DNA from: a candidate division FCPU426 bacterium
GTDB lineage: Bacteria; Oederibacteriota; PGYV01; Palsa-1178
DNA length: 9,258 nucleotides
Direction of reading: 5' to 3'
Assembly: GCA_003167475.1 (NCBI GenBank)
Contig: PMTB01000254.1
Span: 1 to 9,258 of the forward strand
Part shown: piece after piece, positions 1-5,339 of the stretch
Numbering within the stretch: position 1 is the first letter of the stretch
Layout of the letters: every line of letters begins with the position of its first letter
The notes under the pieces: model-generated
Seen by the model: the letters and a program-made list of their open reading frames with translations, nothing else
Told to the model about the DNA's origin: nothing
Databases searched by the model: none
Made by a program: the position numbers and the translations under genes

Positions 1-1
1 A

Positions 2-133
2 AAAATAACAATGTCCATGGGCGTCGCCGAGTACCCCGGCGACGCGATAGCGAGAAGGTCCCTGATCGACAAGGCGGATAAGGCGCTCTACAGGGCAAAG
101 GAAGAGGGACGCAACAGGGTGATAAGGGCTTAA
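2..133 (+). CDS. GGDEF-domain protein, C-terminal fragment (probable diguanylate cyclase)
   Basis: This is the last 43 codons of a gene that begins outside the window, read in the frame that ends at the TAA at 131-133. The translation starts KITMSMGVAEYPGDA and continues with LIDKADKALYRAKEEGRNRV. That is the usual C-terminal end of a GGDEF domain: a beta strand of the type TxSxGVAxYP, then a helix with ADxALYxAKxxGRNRV. GGDEF domains make cyclic di-GMP from two GTP. The catalytic GG(D/E)EF loop and any sensor region lie upstream and cannot be seen, so activity and input signal are unknown. A strong hairpin begins at the stop codon, so the gene is probably the end of its own transcript. The domain call is secure; activity is inference. 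Confidence 0.9.
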   Translation, partial: KITMSMGVAEYPGDAIARRSLIDKADKALYRAKEEGRNRVIRA

Positions 134-198
134 TTACTAATTGTCCGCTTCTTTTTTATATTTTAATAAAGAAGCAGGCAATTAGTAATTTGTCTTTT
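132..198 (+). terminator. Long hairpin at the 3' end of the GGDEF gene, likely terminator
   Basis: Bases 132-154 pair with 168-190 as a 23-position stem (21 Watson-Crick pairs, one G-U at 144/178, one mismatch at 146/176) around a 13-base AT-rich loop. The stem takes in the last two bases of the stop codon. It is followed by TGTCTTTT (191-198), a broken T-tract. Position and shape fit a factor-independent terminator, but the stem is unusually long and AT-rich at its base. It could instead be an mRNA 3'-stabilising structure or a remnant of a small inverted-repeat element. Confidence 0.5.
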
Positions 199-227
199 GT
201 AGAGAGGGAGCAAGCCCCCTCTCTACA
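198..227 (+). terminator. Second stem-loop, possible terminator or leader structure
   Basis: Bases 198-208 and 217-227 form a perfect 11-bp stem (GTAGAGAGGG against CCCTCTCTAC, plus a T-A pair) with an 8-base loop. It lies immediately after the first hairpin and 59 bases before the sigma factor start. The downstream sequence is T-rich but has no T-tract directly at the stem; the clear T-run is at 249-255. It may be a back-up terminator for the GGDEF transcript, or a structure in the 5' leader of the sigma factor mRNA. No convincing promoter is visible between it and the sigma gene. Confidence 0.4.
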
Positions 228-277
228 CGTTCGTTTTAAAAGGCTTTGTTTTTTTATCGAAATTAAAAATCTGGACC

Positions 278-289
278 GGAGCAAACTTG
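278..289 (+). promoter_or_regulatory. Ribosome binding site and TTG start of the sigma factor
   Basis: GGAG at 278-281 lies 5 bases before TTG at 287-289. The next in-frame ATG would fall after conserved sigma region 2, so the TTG is the only start here that keeps the whole domain. The weak start codon and modest site suggest a low translation rate, which is plausible for a regulatory sigma factor. Confidence 0.65.
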
Positions 290-898
290 GAAAAACAGGC
301 TGAAAAACAGGCTGTCGAAGAGGCAAAAAAGAACCCGGCGGCTTTCGGTGTCATATTCGAAGCCTATTATCCCGCCATACTGCGTTATGCCCTGCACAGG
401 ACCGGCAATTCCGCGGCGGCCGACGATATTGCCTCCGAGGTTTTCTTCAAGGCCCTGAATAAAATTTCTTCATTTAAGTGGTCTGGCGTGCCTTTTTCGG
501 CCTGGCTTTACAGGATTGCCGGCAATGAGACAATAGATTACTACAGGAGGCATTCGCGCGGCCCTTATTCATATGACGATCCCGATACAGGCCATGAAGT
601 GCCGGACAAAGGTTCCGGCAGCGATATGGAAAATGAGCTTATTTTGGCCCAGGATGAGATTGATAACAATAAAAAGTATATGGAAGTTAAGGAAGCTTTA
701 AAGACCCTTCCGGATAAGTACCAGGAAGTGCTGGTTTTAAGGTTCCTGGAGGAAAAGAAAATATCCGAAATAGCCTCAATACTCGGCAAAAATGAAGGGA
801 CGATAAAATCCCTCATTTCCAGGGGTGTGGACAGGCTTAAAAAGTATTTTGACGGTAAAACGCAACCTTTAGGGGGCAAATCCGTTATAAGTTTGTAG
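287..898 (+). CDS. ECF-type RNA polymerase sigma factor (sigma-70 family)
   Basis: A 203-aa protein with the two-domain plan of extracytoplasmic-function sigma factors. Region 2 covers about residues 17-90, with the features FEAYYPAILRYAL, ADDIASEVFFKAL and the -10-recognition helix around FSAWLYRIAGNETIDYYRR. An acidic linker (about 91-130) follows. Region 4 covers about 134-188, with LPDKYQEVLVLRFLE and a helix-turn-helix (ISEIASILGKNEGTIKSLISRG) that reads the -35 element. Regions 1 and 3 are absent, as expected. It would direct RNA polymerase to a small regulon. The gene lies 24 bases upstream of a membrane protein with a sugar-binding-type ectodomain and, beyond that, a secreted hydrolase. 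The inference is that it controls extracellular polysaccharide degradation under that membrane protein. It uses a TTG start. The family call is secure; the ECF group and target promoters are not determined. Confidence 0.93.
   Translation: MEKQAEKQAVEEAKKNPAAFGVIFEAYYPAILRYALHRTGNSAAADDIASEVFFKALNKISSFKWSGVPFSAWLYRIAGNETIDYYRRHSRGPYSYDDPDTGHEVPDKGSGSDMENELILAQDEIDNNKKYMEVKEALKTLPDKYQEVLVLRFLEEKKISEIASILGKNEGTIKSLISRGVDRLKKYFDGKTQPLGGKSVISL
290..313 (+). repeat. 12-bp perfect tandem duplication in the sigma factor start region
   Basis: GAAAAACAGGCT occurs twice in direct succession (290-301 and 302-313), giving the peptide repeat EKQA-EKQA at residues 2-9. It is in frame, so gain or loss of a copy would keep the protein intact. 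It lies before region 2 and probably does not affect the fold. Confidence 0.9.
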
Positions 899-922
899 AG
901 CTAAAGACGGTGAGGATACGAT

Positions 923-1753
923 ATGGACGAAAATGACGTAATAAAAAAGCTATCAGAGGCAAAACTCGGGGAAATTTTGATGCCGGCCAGGAAAGCAGCC
1001 CTAAAGACGGCCCTTATCAATGCCGCGGTAAAAATAAAAGCGCCATCATACGCGTGGCTGAAAAAACTCATACCTGTTTTTCTTGCGGTCATGGCCGCCG
1101 CCGGGACCACGGTCTATGTCGTGGATAATTTTGACAATGGTTCCAGGTTCAACAAACACGGCGGCATATGGAGCACATATTCGGACGCACAGGAAGGCGG
1201 GAATTCCGCTGTCTGGCCTGCCGCGCCGGGGCGTGACAATGACGAAGGTTTTGTCATGTCGCAGCCGGGTTCGGACGGTACGGGTTATGCCGCCAGGGTA
1301 ACGGGCTATACCGGCGCCGCGTTGGGCCTCAATTATAATTACCTCGGCGTGCTCGTCAGGTTTGACGCGCTTTCGTCATGCCCTACGTGCAAGGGTTCGG
1401 ATATTAAGAAATACAGCGGCATAAAGTTTTCCGTAAAGGGCAGCCTGGAAGGCGGCCGTTTGAGTTTTATCCTTCCTTATGAATCAAGCGAATGCGTGCC
1501 GGCCCGCAAGACATGCAAGAGCATGACTGATTACGCGGATTATGAGGCTGACATATCGGATCGCGTTACGCCGGAATGGACCACCGTGACCATCAATTTC
1601 AGGGAGGATTTAAAACAGCCGCAGTGGGCCCCCAAGGGGGATATTTTCCCTGTGGAGGAAGTGCTCGGCAGCGTGCGCCTTTTCAAGTGGCAGTACAAGA
1701 ACGGCAACGGAAAGGTTATGGACCTTTGGATAGACGACCTGGTATTATTTTAG
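923..1753 (+). CDS. Single-pass membrane protein with CIA30/CBM11-like ectodomain; putative anti-sigma factor and sugar sensor
   Basis: A 276-aa protein starting at ATG 923, with a GGTGAGG site 7 bases upstream. Residues 1-45 form a basic, helix-prone cytoplasmic segment. Residues about 48-67 (LIPVFLAVMAAAGTTVYVV) form one membrane span. Residues 68-276 form the outer domain, which opens DNFDNGSRFNKHGGIWSTYSD, has W-TTVTINF--DLKQPQW late on, and ends LWIDDLVLF. This pattern resembles the CIA30/CBM11-like galactose-binding-fold beta-sandwiches found on polysaccharide-degrading proteins. Four cysteines (153, 156, 191, 198) lie in the ectodomain, two of them as CPTC, and may form disulfides. The location right after an ECF sigma gene and before a secreted hydrolase suggests that the short inner segment binds the sigma factor while the outer domain senses a glycan. 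No zinc anti-sigma motif (HxxxCxxC) is present, so the anti-sigma role is inference. A plain surface-anchored binding protein is the alternative. Confidence 0.7.
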   Translation: MDENDVIKKLSEAKLGEILMPARKAALKTALINAAVKIKAPSYAWLKKLIPVFLAVMAAAGTTVYVVDNFDNGSRFNKHGGIWSTYSDAQEGGNSAVWPAAPGRDNDEGFVMSQPGSDGTGYAARVTGYTGAALGLNYNYLGVLVRFDALSSCPTCKGSDIKKYSGIKFSVKGSLEGGRLSFILPYESSECVPARKTCKSMTDYADYEADISDRVTPEWTTVTINFREDLKQPQWAPKGDIFPVEEVLGSVRLFKWQYKNGNGKVMDLWIDDLVLF

Positions 1754-1820
1754 GCCGTGCGACCTTTCGCGGTTGAAGGTGTTGAAATAAAAAATGGAAC
1801 TAAAATTGAAAAAAATTTTA

Positions 1821-1837
1821 AGGAGGGAAAAGCGGTG
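1821..1837 (+). promoter_or_regulatory. Strong ribosome binding site fixing the GTG start of the hydrolase
   Basis: AGGAGGG at 1821-1827 lies 7 bases before GTG at 1835-1837. The protein from this GTG begins VKKLVSLLLAVVFLSG, a classic signal peptide. An in-frame GTG at 1757 would add 26 charged residues ahead of the signal peptide and has no comparable site. The later start is therefore chosen. Confidence 0.9.
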
Positions 1838-4132
1838 AAAAAATTAGTAAGTTTGTTGCTGGCAGTTGTATTTTTGTCGGGTTTGGCGGTTTCCGTATTT
1901 GCCGAGGGCGAGGACATCGCGGCAAAACACACTGTAAAGTTGTGGTCGTTCGAGACGGGGACCACTGAAGGCTGGCAGGGCGTTGGAAAATGGAGCAAGT
2001 CATGCTCTGTGACCAAGGACCCGAAGTACGTAACAGAGGGAAAGTACGCGCTTAAGATCGATTGCACGGGTTCGACGGACTGGAACCAGGATGTTTGCTT
2101 AACCAGCGGTCCGTTTGAAGCCGGGGTCATTAGCAAACTTGTCGAGGTCACCATGGATGTTACGGTCCCGGAGGCTTCCGCAAAGGGGCTTGAATATATG
2201 GAAATGTACCTGGTTTTTTCCGGAAAAGCAAACAGCTTTTTCCAGTTAAAGGGCCAGATGATGCCGGGCAAGAATACCCTGAAATTCAAGGTAGATAATG
2301 CCAAGGTAAACGGAGATATGTGGCATATTTACCTCGTTTTAAACAACTCACAGGCATATGCCGGACCTATATACGTTGATAACATAATAGGCAAGCTCAA
2401 AGGCGAACCGGGGAATGTTGAAGGAAAGGTAATCGATAAGGACTCAGGCTCCCCCGTGGCGGATGCCAGGGTTGTCGTGGGAGACGCTCTTGCCGTAACC
2501 GACGGCAGCGGAAGTTTTAAAATGGTTGTTCCTGAAGACGCGTATAAGATGGTAGTTGTCGCAAACGGCTTTAGGGACATGTCCAGCGACGTTGTTGTCA
2601 TGGCCGGCCAGACGAAGTCGCTCGGAAGCATCTCTATAATGAAAAAGAAAGCGCCGACAGTGAAGGAAGTCAATATAACCATAGATCCTTCAAAAGTGAT
2701 CAGGACTATAGACAGGCATAAATTGTACGGCCAGAACATAGCTCCGTGGCACAAGCCCCAGGGTTACAGGGACGCGGAAGCTCTTGACAAGCTTAAAGAG
2801 ATAGGCGCGACGTATTTCAGGATACCCGGAGGCGACTATGCCAATATATATAACTGGAAAACCGGGGAAGCTTATAAATTTGACGGAACGGTAAAGGACA
2901 CGCAGGAATTCAGCTATATGGGAGGCATGGTGCCGTTCGTCAAAAGGATGGATATCATGATGAACAATTCAGTGGAAGTGCTGCCCACAATAAATATACT
3001 TACTCCGGCCAACAAGACGATAAATCAGAGGCTTGATTTCGCTGTTGCATGGCTGCAGGACATGAAAGACAAGGGAGTCAAGTACAAATATGTCGAGATC
3101 GGCAACGAGCTTGACAACAAGCCCATGGTTCCCGGGCCCGCGAAGGCCAAAGAAGGCCACAGCGTCCTGGATTCACCCACAGACATGAAAAACGTGCACT
3201 GGTGGACATCCATCGCGAATTACAGCAAAGTTTTCAACCAGGCCGCGTATAAGATCAAGACATTTGACAAGTCGCTTAAGATAATGGGGCCGGTACCCAT
3301 GCAGCCCATGAATCAGGAGCGCCTCGAAGGCGATCCGTGGAAATCGGTGGGAACAAAGACCCCGTTCTGGGTCGAAAGGTTCCTGAAAAATTGCGGCAAA
3401 TATGTCGACACGCTTGCCGTGCATGAGTACCCGTTCTGGGCGAATAACGACGCAAGGGCGCTGCTGACAAAACCGCAGACGACTTGGCCCGTGTATATGC
3501 CCCAGTTCAGGTCCTGGATAAAGAAATATGTCAACAGCGAGTACCCCAACAAGTATGTGGAAGTAGCCCTTACTGAGTGGAACTCGGGCGATGAGAACGT
3601 GATGACGGCCCAGCTGGAGAACGCGCTTTTTTGCGCGGATTACCTCGGTTCATTCATGAAAACAGGCGGGGACCTGGCTTTCATTTGGGACCTGTACACC
3701 CAGAAGCCCGGAATGGGCGGCGGGCACGGCCTGCTTGATGAGGAAAACGACCCGACCAGGAAGTATTCGGAGAGGTCGCATTACTGGGTTTTTGACATGT
3801 ATTACAACAGGTTCGGCACCAAGATGATAGCGTGCGAATCGGACAACCCGGACCTGTCGGTTTACGCGTCCATGGTCGATGATAACACAATATCCATCAT
3901 GGCCATCAACAAGACCAAGCTTTCCATCTCGGCCGCGAAGCTGAATGTCAAGGGATTCAATGTATCCAGTTCGGCAACTGCCTGGCAGCTTTCGGACAAG
4001 GAATACGTATGGTCCAAGGAACTTTACAGGCCTATAGTGAACTCGGGGCCGACCATGATAAATGTGAACCTGACCAACGGTGTATATGATTTCCCGCCGT
4101 ATTCGGTAACGGTACTGCAGATAAAGAAATAA
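1835..4132 (+). CDS. Secreted clan GH-A-like glycoside hydrolase with CBM-like and carboxypeptidase-regulatory-like domains
   Basis: A 765-aa exported enzyme. Residues 1-23 are a signal peptide, with cleavage expected after VFA. Residues about 34-187 form a CBM-like beta-sandwich that starts LWSFETGTTEGWQG and ends IYVDNI. Residues about 193-269 resemble a carboxypeptidase regulatory-like fold (VEGKVIDKDSGSPVADARVVV). Residues about 278-664 form a TIM-barrel-like catalytic region with YFRIPGGDYANIYNW, the acid/base motif EIGNE (Glu425), HEY (530-532) and the nucleophile motif LTEWN (Glu581). The last 100 residues form a C-terminal beta-sandwich ending YDFPPYSVTVL. The paired GNE and TEWN motifs and the C-terminal sandwich recall GH51, GH44 and GH39 enzymes, which act on arabinan, xylan or glucan chains with retention of configuration. 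The exact family and substrate cannot be decided here. It is the likely output of the upstream sigma/sensor pair, 81 bases downstream of the sensor gene. Confidence 0.82.
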   Translation: MKKLVSLLLAVVFLSGLAVSVFAEGEDIAAKHTVKLWSFETGTTEGWQGVGKWSKSCSVTKDPKYVTEGKYALKIDCTGSTDWNQDVCLTSGPFEAGVISKLVEVTMDVTVPEASAKGLEYMEMYLVFSGKANSFFQLKGQMMPGKNTLKFKVDNAKVNGDMWHIYLVLNNSQAYAGPIYVDNIIGKLKGEPGNVEGKVIDKDSGSPVADARVVVGDALAVTDGSGSFKMVVPEDAYKMVVVANGFRDMSSDVVVMAGQTKSLGSISIMKKKAPTVKEVNITIDPSKVIRTIDRHKLYGQNIAPWHKPQGYRDAEALDKLKEIGATYFRIPGGDYANIYNWKTGEAYKFDGTVKDTQEFSYMGGMVPFVKRMDIMMNNSVEVLPTINILTPANKTINQRLDFAVAWLQDMKDKGVKYKYVEIGNELDNKPMVPGPAKAKEGHSVLDSPTDMKNVHWWTSIANYSKVFNQAAYKIKTFDKSLKIMGPVPMQPMNQERLEGDPWKSVGTKTPFWVERFLKNCGKYVDTLAVHEYPFWANNDARALLTKPQTTWPVYMPQFRSWIKKYVNSEYPNKYVEVALTEWNSGDENVMTAQLENALFCADYLGSFMKTGGDLAFIWDLYTQKPGMGGGHGLLDEENDPTRKYSERSHYWVFDMYYNRFGTKMIACESDNPDLSVYASMVDDNTISIMAINKTKLSISAAKLNVKGFNVSSSATAWQLSDKEYVWSKELYRPIVNSGPTMINVNLTNGVYDFPPYSVTVLQIKK

Positions 4133-4175
4133 AGTCAAAACATTCAGATAGCAGAGAGTTGATAGTAGAAAAACG

Positions 4176-4210
4176 ACAGCGGCCGGAGAGATCCGGCCGC
4201 TGTTTTTTTT
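4176..4210 (+). terminator. Rho-independent terminator after the hydrolase gene
   Basis: ACAGCGGCCGGA (4176-4187) and its exact complement (4192-4203) form a perfect 12-bp GC-rich stem with a GAGA loop. The stem runs into eight T's at 4203-4210. It ends the sigma/sensor/hydrolase transcript 43 bases after the stop codon. Confidence 0.96.
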
Positions 4211-4212
4211 GC

Positions 4213-4240
4213 TTGAATTTCCGGATATTCGTACTATAAT
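4213..4240 (+). promoter_or_regulatory. Sigma-70-type promoter for the lipoprotein gene
   Basis: TTGAAT (4213-4218), a 16-base spacer and a perfect TATAAT (4235-4240) lie directly behind the preceding terminator. The -10 box ends 37 bases before the chosen ATG. This gives the lipoprotein gene its own housekeeping-type transcription, separate from the hydrolase module. Confidence 0.8.
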
Positions 4241-4277
4241 GCGTAAATGTGTTAAATTTTTATTGGAGGTTAAGGGG

Positions 4278-4607
4278 ATGAAGAAAATTCTGATTGCGGT
4301 ACTGCTTTTCATTTTTTGCCTCTCTTTTGTATCATGTTCCACGATTAACATCGCCACAGACAAGGGTAAGTTCGCGTTTTTGATGCCTGAAGAGGGCGGA
4401 GTGGTCAAGGAAGTTAGGACAAAAATGGTCTTTTACGTCCTTTGGGGGCTTGTGCCTGTGACGGATAACTCAACCAAGGACCTGATCAAATCAAAGGAAA
4501 AAGTAAAGGTCAAAACTACAACGAGCTTCGTCGACGCTATAATTTCCTGTGTAGGGTCTTTCATATCGGTACAGTCAAGGACGATAGAAGTCGACGTAAT
4601 GAAATAA
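4278..4607 (+). CDS. Small lipoprotein, Bor-family-like
   Basis: A 109-aa protein from ATG 4278, preceded by GGAGG at 4265-4269 with 8 bases of spacing. A longer reading from 4209 would start inside the terminator T-tract and upstream of the promoter, so it is discarded. Residues 1-19 are a lipoprotein signal (MKKILIAVLLFIFCLSFVS) with Cys20 as the likely lipidated residue; Phe at -3 of the lipobox is tolerable but not ideal. The mature part carries VLWGLVPVTDNSTKDLI and then TTSFVDAIISCVGSFISVQS. This order resembles the Bor/Iss lipoprotein pattern, with a short W/G-containing strand, a lysine-rich stretch, then a hydrophobic TxxSFVxxxI segment near the end. Bor of phage lambda is linked to serum resistance in E. 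coli, but that role should not be transferred here. The lipoprotein call is good; the Bor relation is tentative. It is a single-gene transcript between a promoter and a terminator. Confidence 0.7.
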   Translation: MKKILIAVLLFIFCLSFVSCSTINIATDKGKFAFLMPEEGGVVKEVRTKMVFYVLWGLVPVTDNSTKDLIKSKEKVKVKTTTSFVDAIISCVGSFISVQSRTIEVDVMK

Positions 4608-4620
4608 AAGCGGTTGATGA

Positions 4621-4665
4621 TATATAAAAAAGCCCGCGCTGTAAAAGCGCGGGTTTTTTTATATA
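4621..4665. terminator. Symmetrical, probably bidirectional terminator
   Basis: The GC core CCCGCGCT/AGCGCGGG (4633-4640, 4646-4653) has a 5-base loop. It is flanked by an A-run on the left (4626-4631) and seven T's on the right (4654-4660). Pairing continues outward through TATATA/TATATA to a 20-bp stem with a single G-T pair. Runs on both sides mean it could stop transcription in both directions. It lies 13 bases after the lipoprotein stop codon. Confidence 0.93.
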
Positions 4666-4703
4666 TGAATATTTGAATTTGTTTTCTGTATCTGTTTTAC
4701 ATT

Positions 4704-4744
4704 TTCCTAAAATCGCAAAAAGACCCATGATGCGATTTTAGGAA
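4704..4744. repeat. Perfect 14-bp inverted repeat abutting the polyamine operon promoter
   Basis: TTCCTAAAATCGCA (4704-4717) and its exact complement (4731-4744) are separated by 13 bases, and the right arm ends directly at the -35 box. No T-tract follows, so it is unlikely to be a terminator. Position and symmetry suit a binding site for a dimeric regulator, or a cruciform-prone element, but no regulator can be named. Confidence 0.85.
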
Positions 4745-4772
4745 TTGACATTCCCCCCGTTTTTATTATAAT
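4745..4772 (+). promoter_or_regulatory. Near-consensus sigma-70 promoter of the polyamine operon
   Basis: Perfect TTGACA (4745-4750) and perfect TATAAT (4767-4772) with a 16-base spacer containing a C-run. The expected start of transcription is near 4779, giving a leader of about 35 bases to the pdaD ATG. Both boxes match consensus, so the promoter should be strong unless repressed, which makes the adjoining inverted repeat a candidate operator. The rest of the stretch between the terminator and pdaD (4666-4813) is AT-rich and shows no gene. Confidence 0.87.
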
Positions 4773-4813
4773 AATCTCACATTTTAACAAAACTTTTTTA
4801 AGGAGAATATCAC

Positions 4814-5335
4814 ATGGCAAAAAAAGCGAAAAAGGCACCAAGGATAATTTCCATACCGCCGCAGGGCATGACCATCACCATACCGAACAAGTTTTATCTT
4901 GTGGCGGGGGAATCCGAGGGCATGACTCCTTTGAACGCTTTTGACAACGCCCTGGTCGACGCCGGCATTGGCAATACCAACCTTGTGAAGATGTCCTCCA
5001 TACTTCCGCCGAACTGTACGAAGATCAAACCCGTGAAGCTGCCGCTTGGATCCCTGGTCCCGGTCGCTTACGCTTCAAAAGTTTCATCGCAGTCGGATGA
5101 AATAATCTCGGCCGCAGTGGCCGTCGCCATACCGAAAGATAAGAATAAGAACGGCCTCATTATGGAGTATTCCGCGGCCGGGCATAAGGAAGAAGTGGAA
5201 AAGATAGTAAGGCACATGGCCGAAGAGGGTTTAAGGCAGCGGGGTTACGCCTTGAAAGAAGTCCTTTCCATATCCGCCCAGCATGACGTTAAAAAGATAG
5301 GCGCCGCATACGCTGCGGTCGTCCTGTGGTGGTAG
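4814..5335 (+). CDS. pdaD: Pyruvoyl-dependent arginine decarboxylase
   Basis: A 173-aa protein from ATG 4814 with AAGGAG at 4800-4805 (8-base spacing). It converts arginine to agmatine and CO2 in the cytoplasm, using a pyruvoyl group made by self-cleavage of the precursor. The key signature is present: GIGNTNLVKMSSILPPN, with the Ser61-Ser62 bond as the expected cleavage site, Ser62 becoming the pyruvoyl group of the larger subunit. The later segment NGLIMEYSAAG contains Glu118, which fits the conserved catalytic glutamate region of the family. The length is close to that of the archaeal enzymes, with an extra basic N-terminus (AKKAKKAPR). It is the first gene of a polyamine operon and is followed after 4 bases by a spermidine synthase gene. 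This family is typical of archaea and scattered among bacteria, and it is unrelated to the PLP-dependent SpeA. The call is strong. Confidence 0.95.
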   Translation: MAKKAKKAPRIISIPPQGMTITIPNKFYLVAGESEGMTPLNAFDNALVDAGIGNTNLVKMSSILPPNCTKIKPVKLPLGSLVPVAYASKVSSQSDEIISAAVAVAIPKDKNKNGLIMEYSAAGHKEEVEKIVRHMAEEGLRQRGYALKEVLSISAQHDVKKIGAAYAAVVLWW

Positions 5336-5339
5336 TCTG

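Noticed and set aside
901..1010. The 10-mer CTAAAGACGG present at 901-910 and 1001-1010
   Set aside because: Only two copies, one between genes and one within coding sequence; most easily explained by chance.
259..1800. Similar AT-rich strings before the sigma gene (GAAATTAAAAATCTGGA) and before the hydrolase gene (GAAATAAAAAATGGA), as a shared autoregulatory promoter
   Set aside because: The match needs gaps, is mostly A/T, and sits at different distances from the two starts. A motif search across relatives would be needed to revive it.
1802..1819. Small AT-only hairpin (AAAATT/AATTTT) ahead of the hydrolase ribosome site
   Set aside because: Six A-T pairs only; too weak to call a regulatory structure.
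1796..1830. GGAAC at 1796-1800 as an ECF-type -35 element in front of the hydrolase gene
   Set aside because: No matching -10 element at the expected distance, and the transcript would start at or inside the ribosome binding site.
1757..1834. Upstream GTG start that would lengthen the hydrolase by 26 residues
   Set aside because: It would place charged residues before a clear signal peptide, and the strong AGGAGGG site serves the GTG at 1835.
3650..4408. Long open frame on the minus strand (252 codons) across the end of the hydrolase gene, the terminator and the lipoprotein gene
   Set aside because: It lies opposite well-supported genes, crosses a strong terminator and promoter, and its translation shows no recognisable domain. 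It looks like a by-product of + strand codon use.
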